Below the pieces are notes generated by a model that saw only the letters and a list, made by a program, of their open reading frames with translations, was not told the origin of the DNA and did not search any database. 64,000 bases of DNA from Bacteroidales bacterium (GTDB lineage: Bacteria; Bacteroidota; Bacteroidia; Bacteroidales; WCHB1-69): contig JAGCGA010000007.1 in assembly GCA_017649855.1 (NCBI GenBank), positions 1 to 64,000 of the forward strand. The letters are read 5' to 3'. Position 1 is the first letter of the stretch, and every line of letters begins with the position of its first letter. Positions 29,564 to 39,548 of the stretch are shown in pieces. The position numbers and the translations under genes are program-made.

Positions 29564-30184
29564 CTATTCAGCCGGATATCCTACAGACTGTGCCAGGACA
29601 GCCTTGCCTTTGAATTTGAGAGCCTCTTGGATATCGTCGCGGTAGATATGGCCCATCACCACGGTGCTGAGCCCATTGGCGGCGCAATAGAGATAGGTGT
29701 TCTGGCTCACATAGCCAGCATCGGTGGCGCCGTAGAACTCCCGGGCGTTCTCGTCAAAAGCCTCCATCTTGTCATAATTGGCCACGAAGAGCAGCATGAG
29801 CGGGGCTTTCTGCGCGAAGGCGCTATGGGATGTCACGGGACGCAGATCTTTGTCGGACACGAAGACAAGCTTATTGTCCTTCGGATCATAGAGATAGGCG
29901 CCGTCGGCGAGGAAGACATAGATATCGATCTCCTGGGCATTGCGGGCAGACGGAGCGGTGCGCTTGCCGTCAGTCCTGTTGATGCCATTGGCGCACCAGA
30001 GCAGATCAGAGATCTGCTGCAGGCTCAGCTTGGCCGTGGAGAACTCACGGGCCGTGGAGCGGCGGTAGAGAGCCTCATACAGGGGCATCCCGCCACGGGT
30101 CTGCGGCAGAGGAAGCTGAATGTCCTGAGCGGTTAACAGGCTACACATAAGGCAACAGGTTATGATTAAGAAATATTTCTTCAT
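29564..30184 (-). CDS. Exported nitroreductase-family (SagB/ThcOx-like) protein
   Basis: A 206-residue flavin-type oxidoreductase with a signal peptide (MKKYFLIITCCLMCSLLTAQ). Motifs: LYRRSTAREFSTAKLSLQQ (FMN phosphate binding), DLLWCANGINR, RTAPSARNAQEIDIYV, and the later AGYVSQNTYLYCAANGLSTVV. These match the SagB-type branch. The location in the periplasm is unusual for an FMN enzyme but this secreted subclass is common in Bacteroidota. It is 4 nt after floA. Confidence 0.88.
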   Translation of the reverse strand: MKKYFLIITCCLMCSLLTAQDIQLPLPQTRGGMPLYEALYRRSTAREFSTAKLSLQQISDLLWCANGINRTDGKRTAPSARNAQEIDIYVFLADGAYLYDPKDNKLVFVSDKDLRPVTSHSAFAQKAPLMLLFVANYDKMEAFDENAREFYGATDAGYVSQNTYLYCAANGLSTVVMGHIYRDDIQEALKFKGKAVLAQSVGYPAE

Positions 30185-30188
30185 CGTC

Positions 30189-31163
30189 TTATTTCTTTAC
30201 GGGTTTGTCTTGGCCGATCTTGCTGATGCCATCACGCATCTGGGTGTCGGCTTTAATATTCTCCAGACGATAGTAATCCATCACACCGAGGTTGCCGGTA
30301 CGGAATGCTTCGGCAAGTGCGAGGGGCACCTCTGCTTCGGCGAGGATCACCTTGGCGCGGGCTTCTTGAGCCTTGGCCTTCATCTCCTGCTCGGAGGCGA
30401 CAGCCATGGCACGACGCTCCTCAGCCTTGGCCTGGGCGATGTTCTTGTCGGCATTGGCCTGGTCCATCTGCAACATGGCACCGATGTTCTTACCCACATC
30501 CACATCCGCGATGTCGATGGAGAGGATCTCAAAAGCCGTACCGGAGTCTAGACCTTTGGAGAGCACCAGCTTGGAGATGGAGTCAGGGTTCTCAAGCACC
30601 ATCTTGTGGGTCTCGGCAGAGCCGATGGCGGTCACGATACCCTCACCCACACGGGCGATGATGGTCTCTTCACCGGCACCACCCACGAGCTGACGGATGT
30701 TGGTACGCACCGTCACACGGGCCTTGGCAATCAGCTGGATACCGTCCTTGGCCACAGCAGCCACCGGCGGCGTGTTGATCACCTTCGGATTCACGGAAGT
30801 CTGGATGGCCTCCACCAGGTTACGACCGGCCAAGTCGATGGCGGTAGCAGCCTTGAAATCCAACGGGATATTGGCCTTGTCGGCGGAAATCAGCGCATTG
30901 ACAACCGCAGAGATATGACCTCCGGCCAGGTAGTGGGCCTCCAGCTGGTCACGACCCAACGGGATACCCGCCTTGGAAGCTGTAATCATGGAGTTCACGA
31001 TTTTATCTGGCGGAACGCGACGCCAACGCATCAGAATCAACTGTATCAACGAAATATGCACACCATTTAAGATGGCAATGAACCACAGTCTCAAAGGCAC
31101 CATCCAGAAAAAGAGGATGACTAAGACGACAATGGCAATGACAATAAGAATCGTACTGGTCAT
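30189..31163 (-). CDS. floA: Flotillin-like membrane-microdomain protein FloA
   Basis: A 324-residue scaffold protein of lipid microdomains. It has an N-terminal membrane hairpin (about 5-28, [19 protein letters not shown]), the conserved [18 protein letters not shown] and LEAHYLAGG blocks, a PHB-like domain (about 100-220) and an Ala/Glu-rich coiled coil ([29 protein letters not shown] region). It is 3 nt after nfeD, the usual partner. Confidence 0.96.
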   Translation of the reverse strand: MTSTILIVIAIVVLVILFFWMVPLRLWFIAILNGVHISLIQLILMRWRRVPPDKIVNSMITASKAGIPLGRDQLEAHYLAGGHISAVVNALISADKANIPLDFKAATAIDLAGRNLVEAIQTSVNPKVINTPPVAAVAKDGIQLIAKARVTVRTNIRQLVGGAGEETIIARVGEGIVTAIGSAETHKMVLENPDSISKLVLSKGLDSGTAFEILSIDIADVDVGKNIGAMLQMDQANADKNIAQAKAEERRAMAVASEQEMKAKAQEARAKVILAEAEVPLALAEAFRTGNLGVMDYYRLENIKADTQMRDGISKIGQDKPVKK

Positions 31164-31166
31164 AAT

Positions 31167-31631
31167 TTAAGAATTAATAGGTTTTACAAATATTTCATTC
31201 TGTTCGATCTTGACAATCTCGATCGGGGTATTGACATCCACAAAGTCCTGCACGGAGGTCACCTCCACCTTCTGATCGCCGAAGAGTCCGGTGCCCTTCT
31301 GGGCCAGGCGGGAGAGTGCGACACCGGCATCACCGGGCTTCAGCTGTTCGCTGATCTCATTCATCTTGCTGTCGATCTGGGTGTTAAGCTGCAGCTTGCG
31401 CCATGTCTTGGTGCGCATCATAAAGTAGAAGGAGAGCAGCGTCACGATGGCGACAGCGAAGATCATAATGGTGCCGGCCGTGGCGCCATAGAGGACATAG
31501 GTCGTGATGATGCCTGCGATCATGCAGAGCACACCGAAGATAGCCACCACGCCGCCAGGGATCACCAGGAAGTCCAGGATCATCAGCAGCAGGCCGACCA
31601 GGATTATGAGGATGATACTACCGATATTCAT
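31167..31631 (-). CDS. NfeD-like membrane protein
   Basis: A 154-residue partner of flotillin: three N-terminal membrane helices (about 4-24, 29-48, 54-72) and a C-terminal OB-like NfeD domain (GDAGVALSRLAQKGTGLFGDQKVEVTS...). The order nfeD-floA with a 3-nt gap is the standard arrangement. It lies 6 nt after tyrS. Confidence 0.92.
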   Translation of the reverse strand: MNIGSIILIILVGLLLMILDFLVIPGGVVAIFGVLCMIAGIITTYVLYGATAGTIMIFAVAIVTLLSFYFMMRTKTWRKLQLNTQIDSKMNEISEQLKPGDAGVALSRLAQKGTGLFGDQKVEVTSVQDFVDVNTPIEIVKIEQNEIFVKPINS

Positions 31632-31637
31632 AATGGC

Positions 31638-32924
31638 TTAGGCGATATGGACAATATAATAGTTCTTTTTCCCTTTCTGCACCAGGATGTAATGGCCGTT
31701 CATCACCATGTCGGCGTTCACGACCAGATCTTCCTTCACCTTGTTCTTGTTGATGGAGACGCCATTGTCCTTGAGCATACGGCGAGCCTCGCCCTTAGAG
31801 GCGAAGATGTTGGTATGTTCTGCGAGGAAATCCACCACGCCACAGCCGTTCTCGATCACCGTCTTGGGCACTTCCACTTGGGGTACCCCCTCGAAGACGG
31901 AGAGGAAGAGCTTCTCGGGAAGGGCGGCCAGGCTCTCGGAAGTCCCTTTGCCGAAGAGAATCTCAGAGGCGTTCACGGCGGCGTTATAGTCATCCTCGGA
32001 ATGTACGCGGATGGTCAAGTCTTTCGCCAAGGCTTTCTGGAGGATGCGCAGATGCGGGGCGGCATCGTGTTCCTGCTCCATCGCCTCAATCTCCTCCTTG
32101 GAGAAATGGGTGAAGATGCGGATATAGCGTTTGCTGTCGTCATCGGAACAGTTGAGCCAGAACTGATAGAAGGCATACGGGGAGGTGCGCTCGGGATCGA
32201 GCCAGATATTGCCCTTCTCGGTCTTGCCGAACTTGCCGCCGTCAGACTTGGTGATCAGCGGGCAGGTCAGGGCGTAGGCCTCACCGTTGAGGATACGGCG
32301 GATCATCTCGGTGCCCGTGGTGATGTTACCCCATTGGTCGGAGCCGCCCAGCTGCAGCTTGCAGCCGTAGTTCTGATATAGATACAGGAAGTCGTAGCCC
32401 TGTACCAGCTGGTAGGAGAACTCCGTAAACGACATGCCGTCGCCTTCACCGTTGAAGCGCTTCTTGACGGAGTCTTTCGCCATCATATAGTTGACGGTGA
32501 TATGCTTGCCGATATCACGGATAAACTCCAGGAAGGAGAACTTGCTCATCCAGGTGTAGTTGTTCACCAGCTGGGCGGCCGTGGGGCCATCCGACTCGAA
32601 ATCCAGGAATTTGCTCAGCTGTTTTTTGATACAGGCCTGATTATGTTTCAACGTCTCCTCGTCCAGCAGATTGCGCTCTTGGGACTTGCCGGAGGGGTCG
32701 CCGATCATGCCGGTGGCACCACCCAACAGGGCAATGGGCCGGTGACCGCAACGCTGGAAGTGGGACAGCATCATGATGCCCACCAGGTGGCCAATATGTA
32801 AAGAGTCCGCCGTCGGGTCGATACCCAGATAGGCGGTACTCGTCTCTTTATTCAACAATTCTTCCGTTCCAGGCATGATATTATGCAACATGCCACGCCA
32901 TTTCAGTTCTTCTACAAAGTTCAT
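31638..32924 (-). CDS. tyrS: Tyrosyl-tRNA synthetase
   Basis: A 428-residue class I synthetase. HIGH is at 43-46 (SLHIGHLVG), the KMSKS-type loop is KFGKT (in [11 protein letters not shown]), and the C-terminal S4 domain ([18 protein letters not shown]) is present. The ATG at 32924 is preferred to the TTG codon one triplet earlier and gives [12 protein letters not shown], the usual start. Confidence 0.97.
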   Translation of the reverse strand: MNFVEELKWRGMLHNIMPGTEELLNKETSTAYLGIDPTADSLHIGHLVGIMMLSHFQRCGHRPIALLGGATGMIGDPSGKSQERNLLDEETLKHNQACIKKQLSKFLDFESDGPTAAQLVNNYTWMSKFSFLEFIRDIGKHITVNYMMAKDSVKKRFNGEGDGMSFTEFSYQLVQGYDFLYLYQNYGCKLQLGGSDQWGNITTGTEMIRRILNGEAYALTCPLITKSDGGKFGKTEKGNIWLDPERTSPYAFYQFWLNCSDDDSKRYIRIFTHFSKEEIEAMEQEHDAAPHLRILQKALAKDLTIRVHSEDDYNAAVNASEILFGKGTSESLAALPEKLFLSVFEGVPQVEVPKTVIENGCGVVDFLAEHTNIFASKGEARRMLKDNGVSINKNKVKEDLVVNADMVMNGHYILVQKGKKNYYIVHIA

Positions 32925-32994
32925 CAATCTATCGATTATAAATTAAGAATAGGGTTATCAAAACATTCATCCATCAACAGTCAAACAGGCAAGA

Positions 32995-33378
32995 TTAGAG
33001 GGAGAGTCGCACACACCAGTGATCATTCTCCTTCTTCAGGTTCATGTCCTCCTCTTTTTTCTTCCCGTTAAAGCTATAGACACAGTGACAAACAGCCGTG
33101 GAGTCGGTCTTCTCGGTGCAGGTGATGCTGGTGATCTCCACCTTGTTCTTCTTGACCTTCTCGTACTGCTTCTCGTTCTCGTTCATCATCTTTTCAATCT
33201 GCTCGATCAGGATATGTTCTTTGGCAGGCGTGTATTTATAGATATTGGCGAAATCGCCAGTGTTGAAAGCCTTCAAGAATTCCTTCGTGGCATATTCGGG
33301 AGTGGTTTGGTCCTCCACTTTGCATGCAGTACAGAAAAGCAGAGCCACCATTAGAATCAAGATATTTCTCAGTTTCAT
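32995..33378 (-). CDS. Small lipoprotein, DUF4878-like
   Basis: A 127-residue lipoprotein with a lipobox CTAC near residue 19. The mature domain (PEYATKEFLKAFNTGDFANIYKYT... DSTAVCHCVYSFNGKKKEEDMNLKKENDHWCV) has the NTF2-like pattern of DUF4878 lipoproteins. It heads the long minus-strand run that continues with tyrS and has its own -7 box. Role unknown. Confidence 0.78.
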   Translation of the reverse strand: MKLRNILILMVALLFCTACKVEDQTTPEYATKEFLKAFNTGDFANIYKYTPAKEHILIEQIEKMMNENEKQYEKVKKNKVEITSITCTEKTDSTAVCHCVYSFNGKKKEEDMNLKKENDHWCVRLSL

Positions 33379-33399
33379 ACATTAATTATTTAGAGAGCG

Positions 33400-33407
33400 C
33401 AAAAATA
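33400..33407 (-). promoter_or_regulatory. -7 box of the DUF4878-like gene
   Basis: TATTTTTGC on the minus strand, 22 nt before the ATG. Confidence 0.65.
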
Positions 33408-33456
33408 ATAAATTTTGATGATTCTTGAATCCTAACACCAGTGATTATATTTTTTT

Positions 33457-33464
33457 TATTTTTG
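33457..33464 (+). promoter_or_regulatory. -7 box of mscL
   Basis: TATTTTTGC, 36 nt before the mscL ATG, divergent to the box at 33400. Confidence 0.7.
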
Positions 33465-33499
33465 CGGAAAATTAATTTTTATTCTTAAAACTAAATCTT

Positions 33500-33970
33500 A
33501 TGGCAAAATCAGGTTTACTCAAAGAATTCAAAGAGTTTGCTTTGAAAGGCAACGTAATGGACATGGCCATCGGTGTGATCATCGGCGGCGCTTTCGGTAA
33601 GATCATCACCTCCTTGGTGAATGATATCTTGATGCCGCCCATCGGATGGCTTCTCGGTGGCACGGACTTCACCAAATTGAGCCTGACGTTCCCGCAGCGC
33701 AAGGTGGTCGAGACGGTCGTTGGCGAAGACGGTCTTCCCCAGACGGTGGAAAAACTGATGGACCCTGTGACCTGGAACTATGGTAACTTCCTCCAGGTAA
33801 CCATCGACTTCCTCATCGTATCTATCTGTATCTTCTTGGTTGTCAAGGGCATCAACAAGCTTTCCGCCCTTCGCAAGAAAGAACAGGAAGAGGCTCCGGC
33901 ACCTGCTCCAGAACCCACTAAGGAAGAGGTTCTCCTCACTGAGATCCGCGACCTGCTGAAAGAGAAATAA
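33500..33970 (+). CDS. mscL: Large-conductance mechanosensitive channel
   Basis: A 156-residue channel that releases solutes under osmotic down-shock. It has the N-terminal amphipathic helix, the pore-lining TM1 with [19 protein letters not shown], the [14 protein letters not shown] loop and TM2 ([19 protein letters not shown]). The C-terminal part is a Pro/Ala/Glu linker and a charged helix. It is monocistronic with its own promoter and terminator. Confidence 0.97.
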   Translation: MAKSGLLKEFKEFALKGNVMDMAIGVIIGGAFGKIITSLVNDILMPPIGWLLGGTDFTKLSLTFPQRKVVETVVGEDGLPQTVEKLMDPVTWNYGNFLQVTIDFLIVSICIFLVVKGINKLSALRKKEQEEAPAPAPEPTKEEVLLTEIRDLLKEK

Positions 33971-34000
33971 ACCATTATTGCTCTGAAAGCCAAGATTTTC

Positions 34001-34062
34001 ATGAATGATGCCCTCGGTCTGCCGTCTCACCGGTTGCCATCACGGGGCATCATTCATTTTTC
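34001..34062 (+). terminator. Terminator of mscL
   Basis: A 13-bp perfect stem ATGAATGATGCCC (34001-34013) / GGGCATCATTCAT (34045-34057) with a 31-nt loop, followed by TTTTTC. Confidence 0.7.
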
Positions 34063-34084
34063 ACAGCATCCTTAACAACCTCCT

Positions 34085-35476
34085 ATGGCCAGTCAACGCG
34101 AGTCTTTCAACGGGCATCCGGTCTATACGCTATCTGAGATTGCGTTAAGTCTTCACAATGTCATAGAGCGCACCTATCCGCAACCCTACTTCATCAAGGC
34201 GGAGATCCTCAAGCTGAATTACTATCCGCACTCGGGCCATTGTTATCCCGAGTTGGTGGAGAAAGAGGGCGAGAAGGTCAAGGCGGAGATCCGGGGCATC
34301 ATCTGGTCTTCGCAGTTCCAGCAGATCAACGAGCGTTTCAAGCGTATTACGGGGGAGCCCTTGCGCGAGAACATCAACATCCTTTGTCTGGCCAAGATAG
34401 AATACAGTCCCAAGCATGGCTTGGCCTTGCACATCCAGGACATAGACCCTTCCTTCACTCTGGGCGAGCTGATGCGCAACCGGGCTGAGTGTATCGAGAA
34501 GCTGAAGCGGGAGGGGGTCTTCGACTGCAACCGGAAACTGGCGCTGCCTTTGCTACCCAAGCGCATTGCCATCATCTCGGTGGAGACCAGCAAAGGGTAC
34601 AGCGACTTCATCACGACGCTCACGCAGAACAAGGAGGGATTCCGTTTTGAGACCGAGCTCTTCCCCTCCATCCTGCAGGGCGAGAAGGCCATCACGGGCA
34701 TCACCAGTCAGCTGTCGGTCATCGCCAGCCGGCAGGAGGAGTTCGACTGTGTGGTCATCGTCAGAGGCGGTGGCGGCGACGTGGGGCTCAGCTGTTATGA
34801 CGACTACCAGCTGGCGCGGGGTGTGGCCACCTTCCCCCTGCCCATCCTGACCGGCATCGGCCACTCCACCAACCTCACCGTGGTGGACATGGTTGCCCAC
34901 ACCCACAAGATCACCCCGACCGACGTCGCGTTCACCATCCTGCAAGCCTTCCAAGACTTCAACGAGCAGGTCAACAGCTGCCGCACGCGCATTGCGGAGT
35001 GCGCACAGCGAGTCGTAGCCAGCCAGAAACTGTTGCTTGCGGAGACGGAAGGACGCTTCAGAAGGAACGCCGACATGCTGCTCCACCAGCATGCACAGCG
35101 TCTGTGGCAGTTATCGCAAAGCGTGGCGCTCTCCGCCAGGGAGCTCACCATTCGTCAACGCAACCTTCTGGACAGCTTTGCAGAGAGCCTCCATCGTGCG
35201 GGAGGGACACGTCTGCAACAGGAAGGCGAACAACTCAACCGCCTTGCCAGCCAGCTAACCAGCGACACGGCCAGATGTCTGACCATGGAAAACAAAACTT
35301 TGGAGACCTTAACAGAGAAGATTGCCCTACTCCACCCCGACAACATCCTGAAGCGGGGATTCAGCATCACCCGTCATAACGGGAAAGCGGTCACACAAGC
35401 ATCACAGCTGAAAAAAGGGGACATCCTCACCACACACTTCCACCAAGGGGATATTGAGAGCGTGGTAGAATCATAA
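34085..35476 (+). CDS. xseA: Exodeoxyribonuclease VII large subunit
   Basis: A 463-residue subunit of the single-strand exonuclease VII. It has an N-terminal OB-fold (about 10-110), the catalytic central domain with LPKRIAIISVETSKGYSDF, VVIVRGGGGDVGLSCYDDY and TGIGHSTNLTVVD, then a coiled-coil region (about 290-400) and the C-terminal RGFSITRHNGKAVT motif. The partner xseB is not in the window. The gene overlaps the convergent cdsA by 6 nt. Confidence 0.94.
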   Translation: MASQRESFNGHPVYTLSEIALSLHNVIERTYPQPYFIKAEILKLNYYPHSGHCYPELVEKEGEKVKAEIRGIIWSSQFQQINERFKRITGEPLRENINILCLAKIEYSPKHGLALHIQDIDPSFTLGELMRNRAECIEKLKREGVFDCNRKLALPLLPKRIAIISVETSKGYSDFITTLTQNKEGFRFETELFPSILQGEKAITGITSQLSVIASRQEEFDCVVIVRGGGGDVGLSCYDDYQLARGVATFPLPILTGIGHSTNLTVVDMVAHTHKITPTDVAFTILQAFQDFNEQVNSCRTRIAECAQRVVASQKLLLAETEGRFRRNADMLLHQHAQRLWQLSQSVALSARELTIRQRNLLDSFAESLHRAGGTRLQQEGEQLNRLASQLTSDTARCLTMENKTLETLTEKIALLHPDNILKRGFSITRHNGKAVTQASQLKKGDILTTHFHQGDIESVVES

Positions 35477-36328
35477 CATCAGCAGTACCAGCAGAAAAGA
35501 TATCAAGGGATAGACCGTCAGGAGTATGGAATCCATACGATCCAGCACGCCACCGTGTCCCGGGATGAGATTGCCAGAGTCCTTGACGCCTGCCTGCCGT
35601 TTCAGCAGCGACTCCAGCAGGTCGCCCATCGTCGCCAGCAGTGAGGTGAAGAAGCCGAACAGCATCCAGCCATACCAGTGGAACGTGCCTCCCGGGATGA
35701 TCTGGTCGGCCCAAAGCCAACCGGCCAGCATCGAGGCTCCCATGGTAAACACGAAGCCTGTCACGGTGCCCTCCCAAGTCTTGTTGGGGGAGATGCGTTC
35801 CGTCATCTTATGGCGCCCATAAAGGCTTCCTCCCAGATAGGCGAACGTGTCGTTGATCCAAATCAGCACGAATATCAGCAGCACCACATCGCCCATCCCG
35901 TCATGCAGGCAGGAGTTGGTCATCAGGCACAGCGGCATGATGATCCACAGCATGGCAAACAACGAGAGGCCGACACTTTGCGCGGCAGCTGACTTATGCC
36001 GAACCAGGGCGAGCATCGCCAACAGCAGAAAGGTGATGAGCAGGAAGTGGAACAGCTGATACGATCCGATGGGAAGCATGGGCGAGATGCGGGTAAGCAG
36101 TAGCATAAGGTATATCAAGAGGGTGAGGGCCATCAGCACATTGCGCGAGAGGGTATCCTCGGCTTGCGGATCTGTCATCTTATAAAACTCCGCCAAGCCT
36201 ATGATGGTCAGGAGGCACATCAGCGGAATCATGACAACCGGACAAAGGGTGGCCACCACCATCAGGGAGACATACACAGCCCCCGACAAAGTCCTGACCA
36301 TTAATTGTTTCATCTTTCCTTCAGCCAT
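35471..36328 (-). CDS. cdsA: Phosphatidate cytidylyltransferase
   Basis: A 285-residue membrane enzyme that makes CDP-diacylglycerol. Eight or so membrane helices; signature blocks INDTFAYLGGSLYG, SPNKTWEGTVTGF and the C-terminal HGGVLDRMDS, with the last two close to the CdsA signature. It is the last gene of rsfS-ftsH-LUD-cdsA, 12 nt after the LUD gene. Confidence 0.95.
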   Translation of the reverse strand: MAEGKMKQLMVRTLSGAVYVSLMVVATLCPVVMIPLMCLLTIIGLAEFYKMTDPQAEDTLSRNVLMALTLLIYLMLLLTRISPMLPIGSYQLFHFLLITFLLLAMLALVRHKSAAAQSVGLSLFAMLWIIMPLCLMTNSCLHDGMGDVVLLIFVLIWINDTFAYLGGSLYGRHKMTERISPNKTWEGTVTGFVFTMGASMLAGWLWADQIIPGGTFHWYGWMLFGFFTSLLATMGDLLESLLKRQAGVKDSGNLIPGHGGVLDRMDSILLTVYPLISFLLVLLML

Positions 36329-36340
36329 CTTTCTCTCCTC

Positions 36341-36991
36341 CTATTCCACATCATCTTGAACCATGAAGACAAAGAAGCGGGGGTTTTGAGGAGTATAGAC
36401 AGGATTTCCCTCCTCATTGGTCACCAGTTCCGGGGTCACAAATTCCACGATTGCGTTATGAGCCTGTTCGCCCAGGGAATGTTGGTACACCATGGCGGCG
36501 GCATGATTTGGGAAGACGCAGCGGGAGCGGGTCATCACCACGACATCCTTGGCGATATTCTTGATGGAGGAATAGAGGATGGTTCGCGGGGAGAAGCCGA
36601 TGCTGCCGGAGCAGGCCACCAGCATATCCGAGAACACCAAGGCCACATCTGCAGGTTCATTGTAGGGCACCACTTGGACAAAGGGGATTTCCCTTTTAGT
36701 CAGGAAATGGTGAAGGTTGGGGGTCAGCGCGGCAACGGTCTGGTATTTCTGTTTTTTCAGAAAGAGTTCGAGATTGGTGTAAATCTGGTCTTTGGGGAAG
36801 GGGAAGAACTTGCCACCGGCGGCACGGAAATGGGAGACGAACTCATCCACAATAGGTTGGTTGAATTCAGAGAAGAACATGTTTTTCTCCAAGTTCTGTT
36901 CCACCTGAAGGGTCTTTATCTGATTGGTATCACGTATTTCCTTTCGGATAAGATCCTTAGGATTCTCACTATGTAATCTGTCTGAGTCCAT
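36341..36991 (-). CDS. LUD-domain protein (LutC/YkgG-like)
   Basis: A 216-residue protein with the LUD fold: PKDQIYTNLELFL, then ADVALVFSDMLVACSGSIGFSP and the C-terminal HNAIVEFVTPELV region. In LutABC the LutC subunit assists lactate oxidation, but here it is placed between ftsH and cdsA, a conserved Bacteroidota arrangement with no lactate genes. Its ATG overlaps the ftsH stop (TAATG). Confidence 0.85.
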   Translation of the reverse strand: MDSDRLHSENPKDLIRKEIRDTNQIKTLQVEQNLEKNMFFSEFNQPIVDEFVSHFRAAGGKFFPFPKDQIYTNLELFLKKQKYQTVAALTPNLHHFLTKREIPFVQVVPYNEPADVALVFSDMLVACSGSIGFSPRTILYSSIKNIAKDVVVMTRSRCVFPNHAAAMVYQHSLGEQAHNAIVEFVTPELVTNEEGNPVYTPQNPRFFVFMVQDDVE

Positions 36992-39072
36992 TATGATTCG
37001 GGGGTATTGTTGGTTAAGGTATCGGTTTCAGGGGTTTGGGGTTGTTCCGCGGTTGGAGTTGTCGTCGTCTCGGGAACGGCTTGGGGTTCCTCCTTGCAGT
37101 ATGGACGGGGGCCGAGTACACGTTCCACGTCTTCCGCGAAGATCACCTCCCTGTCAAGGAGTTGCTGGGCCAACTGTGACAGTTGGTCCTTATGTTGGGC
37201 GAGGATACTCTTGGCGCGGGCATAGCAGTCTTCCACAAGGTCATGCACTTGCTGGTCGATATCCTGGGCCGTCTTTTCGCTGTAAGGCTTCCCGAAGGCG
37301 AACTCCTGCTGGCCGGTGGAGTCATAATAGCTCACGTTGCCGATCTTTTTGTCGAGGCCATAATAGACGACCATGGCGTATGCCATCTTGGTTGTTCTCT
37401 CCAGGTCGTTGAGGGCGCCGGTGGAGACTTGTCCGAAGACGACCTCTTCTGCCGCGCGGCCGCCCAGCAGAGCCGTCATCTCATCCACCATCTGGTCATA
37501 GTTGGTGAGTTGGCGTTCTTCGGGCAGGTACCAAGCTGCGCCGAGGGCTTTGCCACGGGGCACGATGGTGACCTTCACCAGCGGGGAGGCGTAGCGGAGG
37601 AGCCAGCTGACAGTAGCATGGCCGGCCTCATGGAAAGCCACGGCGCGTTTCTCTTCAGGGGTGAAGACGCTGCTGCGGCGCTCCAGGCCGCCGATGATAC
37701 GATCGACAGCGGCGAGAAAGTCCTCCTTCTCGACATACTCTTTGTCTTTACGGGCAGCTATCAGGGCAGCCTCGTTACACACATTGGCAATATCGGCACC
37801 TGAGAAGCCGGGGGTCTGTTTGGCAAAGAAGTCCAAATCGACATCGGGGCCGATCTTGATATTGCGCACGTGGACACCGAAGATGCCGCGGCGTTCGTTG
37901 AGGTTGGGCAGTTCCACCTGGATCTGGCGGTCAAAACGGCCGGCACGCAACAGGGCACGGTCCAGGATGTCGGCACGGTTGGTGGCAGCCATGATGATGA
38001 CCCCTGCATTGGTCGAGAAGCCGTCCATCTCCGTCAGCAGTTGGTTGAGGGTGCTCTCGCGCTCGTCGTTGACATTACTCATGGCATTCTTGCCACGGGC
38101 CCGTCCGATAGCGTCAATCTCATCGATAAAGATGATACAGGGAGCCTTCTCCTTGGCCGTCTTGAAGAGGTCGCGCACGCGTGAGGCGCCGACGCCGACA
38201 AACATCTCCACAAAGTCGGAACCTGACAAGGAGAAGAAGGGCACCTTCGCTTCTCCAGCCACCGCCTTGGCCAAGAGGGTCTTACCTGTTCCCGGAGGGC
38301 CTACCAGCAAGACACCCTTGGGAATCTTGCCACCCAACACGGTATATTTCTTCGGATTCTTCAGGAAATCCACCACCTCCTCGATCTCGAACTTGGCACC
38401 TTCCAAGCCAGCCACATCCTTGAAGGTGACCAGCTGTCCAGACTTCTCATCGAACTCTTGGGCACGGGATTTGCCAATGCTGAAGATATTGCCGCCCCCG
38501 GGGCCAGAGCCGCCCCGCATGGAGCGCATCCACATCACCATCATTCCCACAATCAACAACATAGGCAGGAACCAGATCATCAAGTCCCAGCCCCAATTGC
38601 GGGAATTGTCTTGCTTGACCGGAAAGTCGTAGCTGTCAATCAGATCGGTCTCCGTCAAGGTGGTATCGGCTGCCATCGCCTTCTTGATAGCGGTAGCTTT
38701 GATATCTTTGAGATCATCCTGGAAGGAGGCATAATCGCCCACGGAGAGGAAATATTGCGGGCCGTCCACATTCTTGCTGACGCTCTCATAGCGCGACTGC
38801 TTCAGAGCATCCTTGGTCAGGTAGACATTCGCCCGATGGTTCTTATTCACATACTCCACATGTTCCACATCCCGGTTCTCGACCATCTGTTTGAACTGGG
38901 TGTTGTCAATCTCCTGCATAGAGGTATTGGTTGACATCAGGAAATAGAGCCCGATGGCAACCGCAATAAGTATATATATGTATGACAGGGTGGCAGAAGT
39001 CTTGTCTTTGGAGTTGCGCGGATTCCCCTTGCCGTTATTCTTGTTGAAGGGGTTGGTCTTATTCTGCGGCAT
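36991..39072 (-). CDS. ftsH: ATP-dependent zinc metalloprotease FtsH
   Basis: A 693-residue membrane AAA+ protease that degrades misfolded membrane and regulatory proteins. Two TM helices (about 28-46 and 187-207) enclose a periplasmic domain. Then come Walker A GPPGTGKT, Walker B IIFIDEID, the SRH arginines, and the zinc site HEAGH (481-485). The C-terminus is a Thr/Pro-rich tail. It is 22 nt after rsfS and coupled to the LUD gene. Confidence 0.98.
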   Translation of the reverse strand: MPQNKTNPFNKNNGKGNPRNSKDKTSATLSYIYILIAVAIGLYFLMSTNTSMQEIDNTQFKQMVENRDVEHVEYVNKNHRANVYLTKDALKQSRYESVSKNVDGPQYFLSVGDYASFQDDLKDIKATAIKKAMAADTTLTETDLIDSYDFPVKQDNSRNWGWDLMIWFLPMLLIVGMMVMWMRSMRGGSGPGGGNIFSIGKSRAQEFDEKSGQLVTFKDVAGLEGAKFEIEEVVDFLKNPKKYTVLGGKIPKGVLLVGPPGTGKTLLAKAVAGEAKVPFFSLSGSDFVEMFVGVGASRVRDLFKTAKEKAPCIIFIDEIDAIGRARGKNAMSNVNDERESTLNQLLTEMDGFSTNAGVIIMAATNRADILDRALLRAGRFDRQIQVELPNLNERRGIFGVHVRNIKIGPDVDLDFFAKQTPGFSGADIANVCNEAALIAARKDKEYVEKEDFLAAVDRIIGGLERRSSVFTPEEKRAVAFHEAGHATVSWLLRYASPLVKVTIVPRGKALGAAWYLPEERQLTNYDQMVDEMTALLGGRAAEEVVFGQVSTGALNDLERTTKMAYAMVVYYGLDKKIGNVSYYDSTGQQEFAFGKPYSEKTAQDIDQQVHDLVEDCYARAKSILAQHKDQLSQLAQQLLDREVIFAEDVERVLGPRPYCKEEPQAVPETTTTPTAEQPQTPETDTLTNNTPES

Positions 39073-39094
39073 ATTCAGATTCTATTATTTCAGG

Positions 39095-39475
39095 TTAAAA
39101 AGATTGAACATCGGCATCGCTCCACAAAGCCTCGATTTTATAATACTCCCGGGCTTCGGGTTGGAAGATGTGCACCAATATGTTGAAATAGTCCAACAGC
39201 ACCCACTCGCAGTTCTCGAGTCCTTCGAGGTGGACAGGCTTGATGCCCGCGACCCGTTGGGTGGTCTCCTGGACAAAATCGCACAAGGTCTCCACATGCG
39301 GTTTGGAGTTGCCGGTACAGACGATAAAATAATCAAAATAGGCGTGATGGACCTTTTTGAGATTCATGCATTTGATGTCAACGCCCTGTTTCTCTATGAG
39401 CGCTTGTATGATGAGTTCCTCCAGATTACCCTCAAACGGGGTGCCTTCAAATTTCACTTTTTTTCTTGTAGCCAT
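39095..39475 (-). CDS. rsfS: Ribosome silencing factor RsfS
   Basis: A 126-residue protein that binds L14 and blocks subunit joining in slow growth. Conserved blocks: DIKCMNLKKVHHAYFDYFIVCTG and the C-terminal ENCEWVLLDYFNILVHIFQPEAREYYKIEALW. It heads the rsfS-ftsH-LUD-cdsA cluster with a -7 box at 39496-39503. Confidence 0.95.
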   Translation of the reverse strand: MATRKKVKFEGTPFEGNLEELIIQALIEKQGVDIKCMNLKKVHHAYFDYFIVCTGNSKPHVETLCDFVQETTQRVAGIKPVHLEGLENCEWVLLDYFNILVHIFQPEAREYYKIEALWSDADVQSF

Positions 39476-39495
39476 ATCATCTAAAAAAAACGGTG

Positions 39496-39503
39496 CAAAT
39501 GTA
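39496..39503 (-). promoter_or_regulatory. -7 box of the rsfS-ftsH-LUD-cdsA cluster
   Basis: TACATTTGC on the minus strand, 21 nt before rsfS. Confidence 0.65.
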
Positions 39504-39514
39504 CATTTTTTTTT

Positions 39515-39522
39515 TATTTTTG
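39515..39522 (+). promoter_or_regulatory. -7 box of the T9SS protease gene
   Basis: TATTTTTGC, 27 nt before the ATG at 39549; divergent to the rsfS promoter. Confidence 0.7.
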
Positions 39523-39548
39523 CGGCTTAATTTTTAAAACCGTTCAAT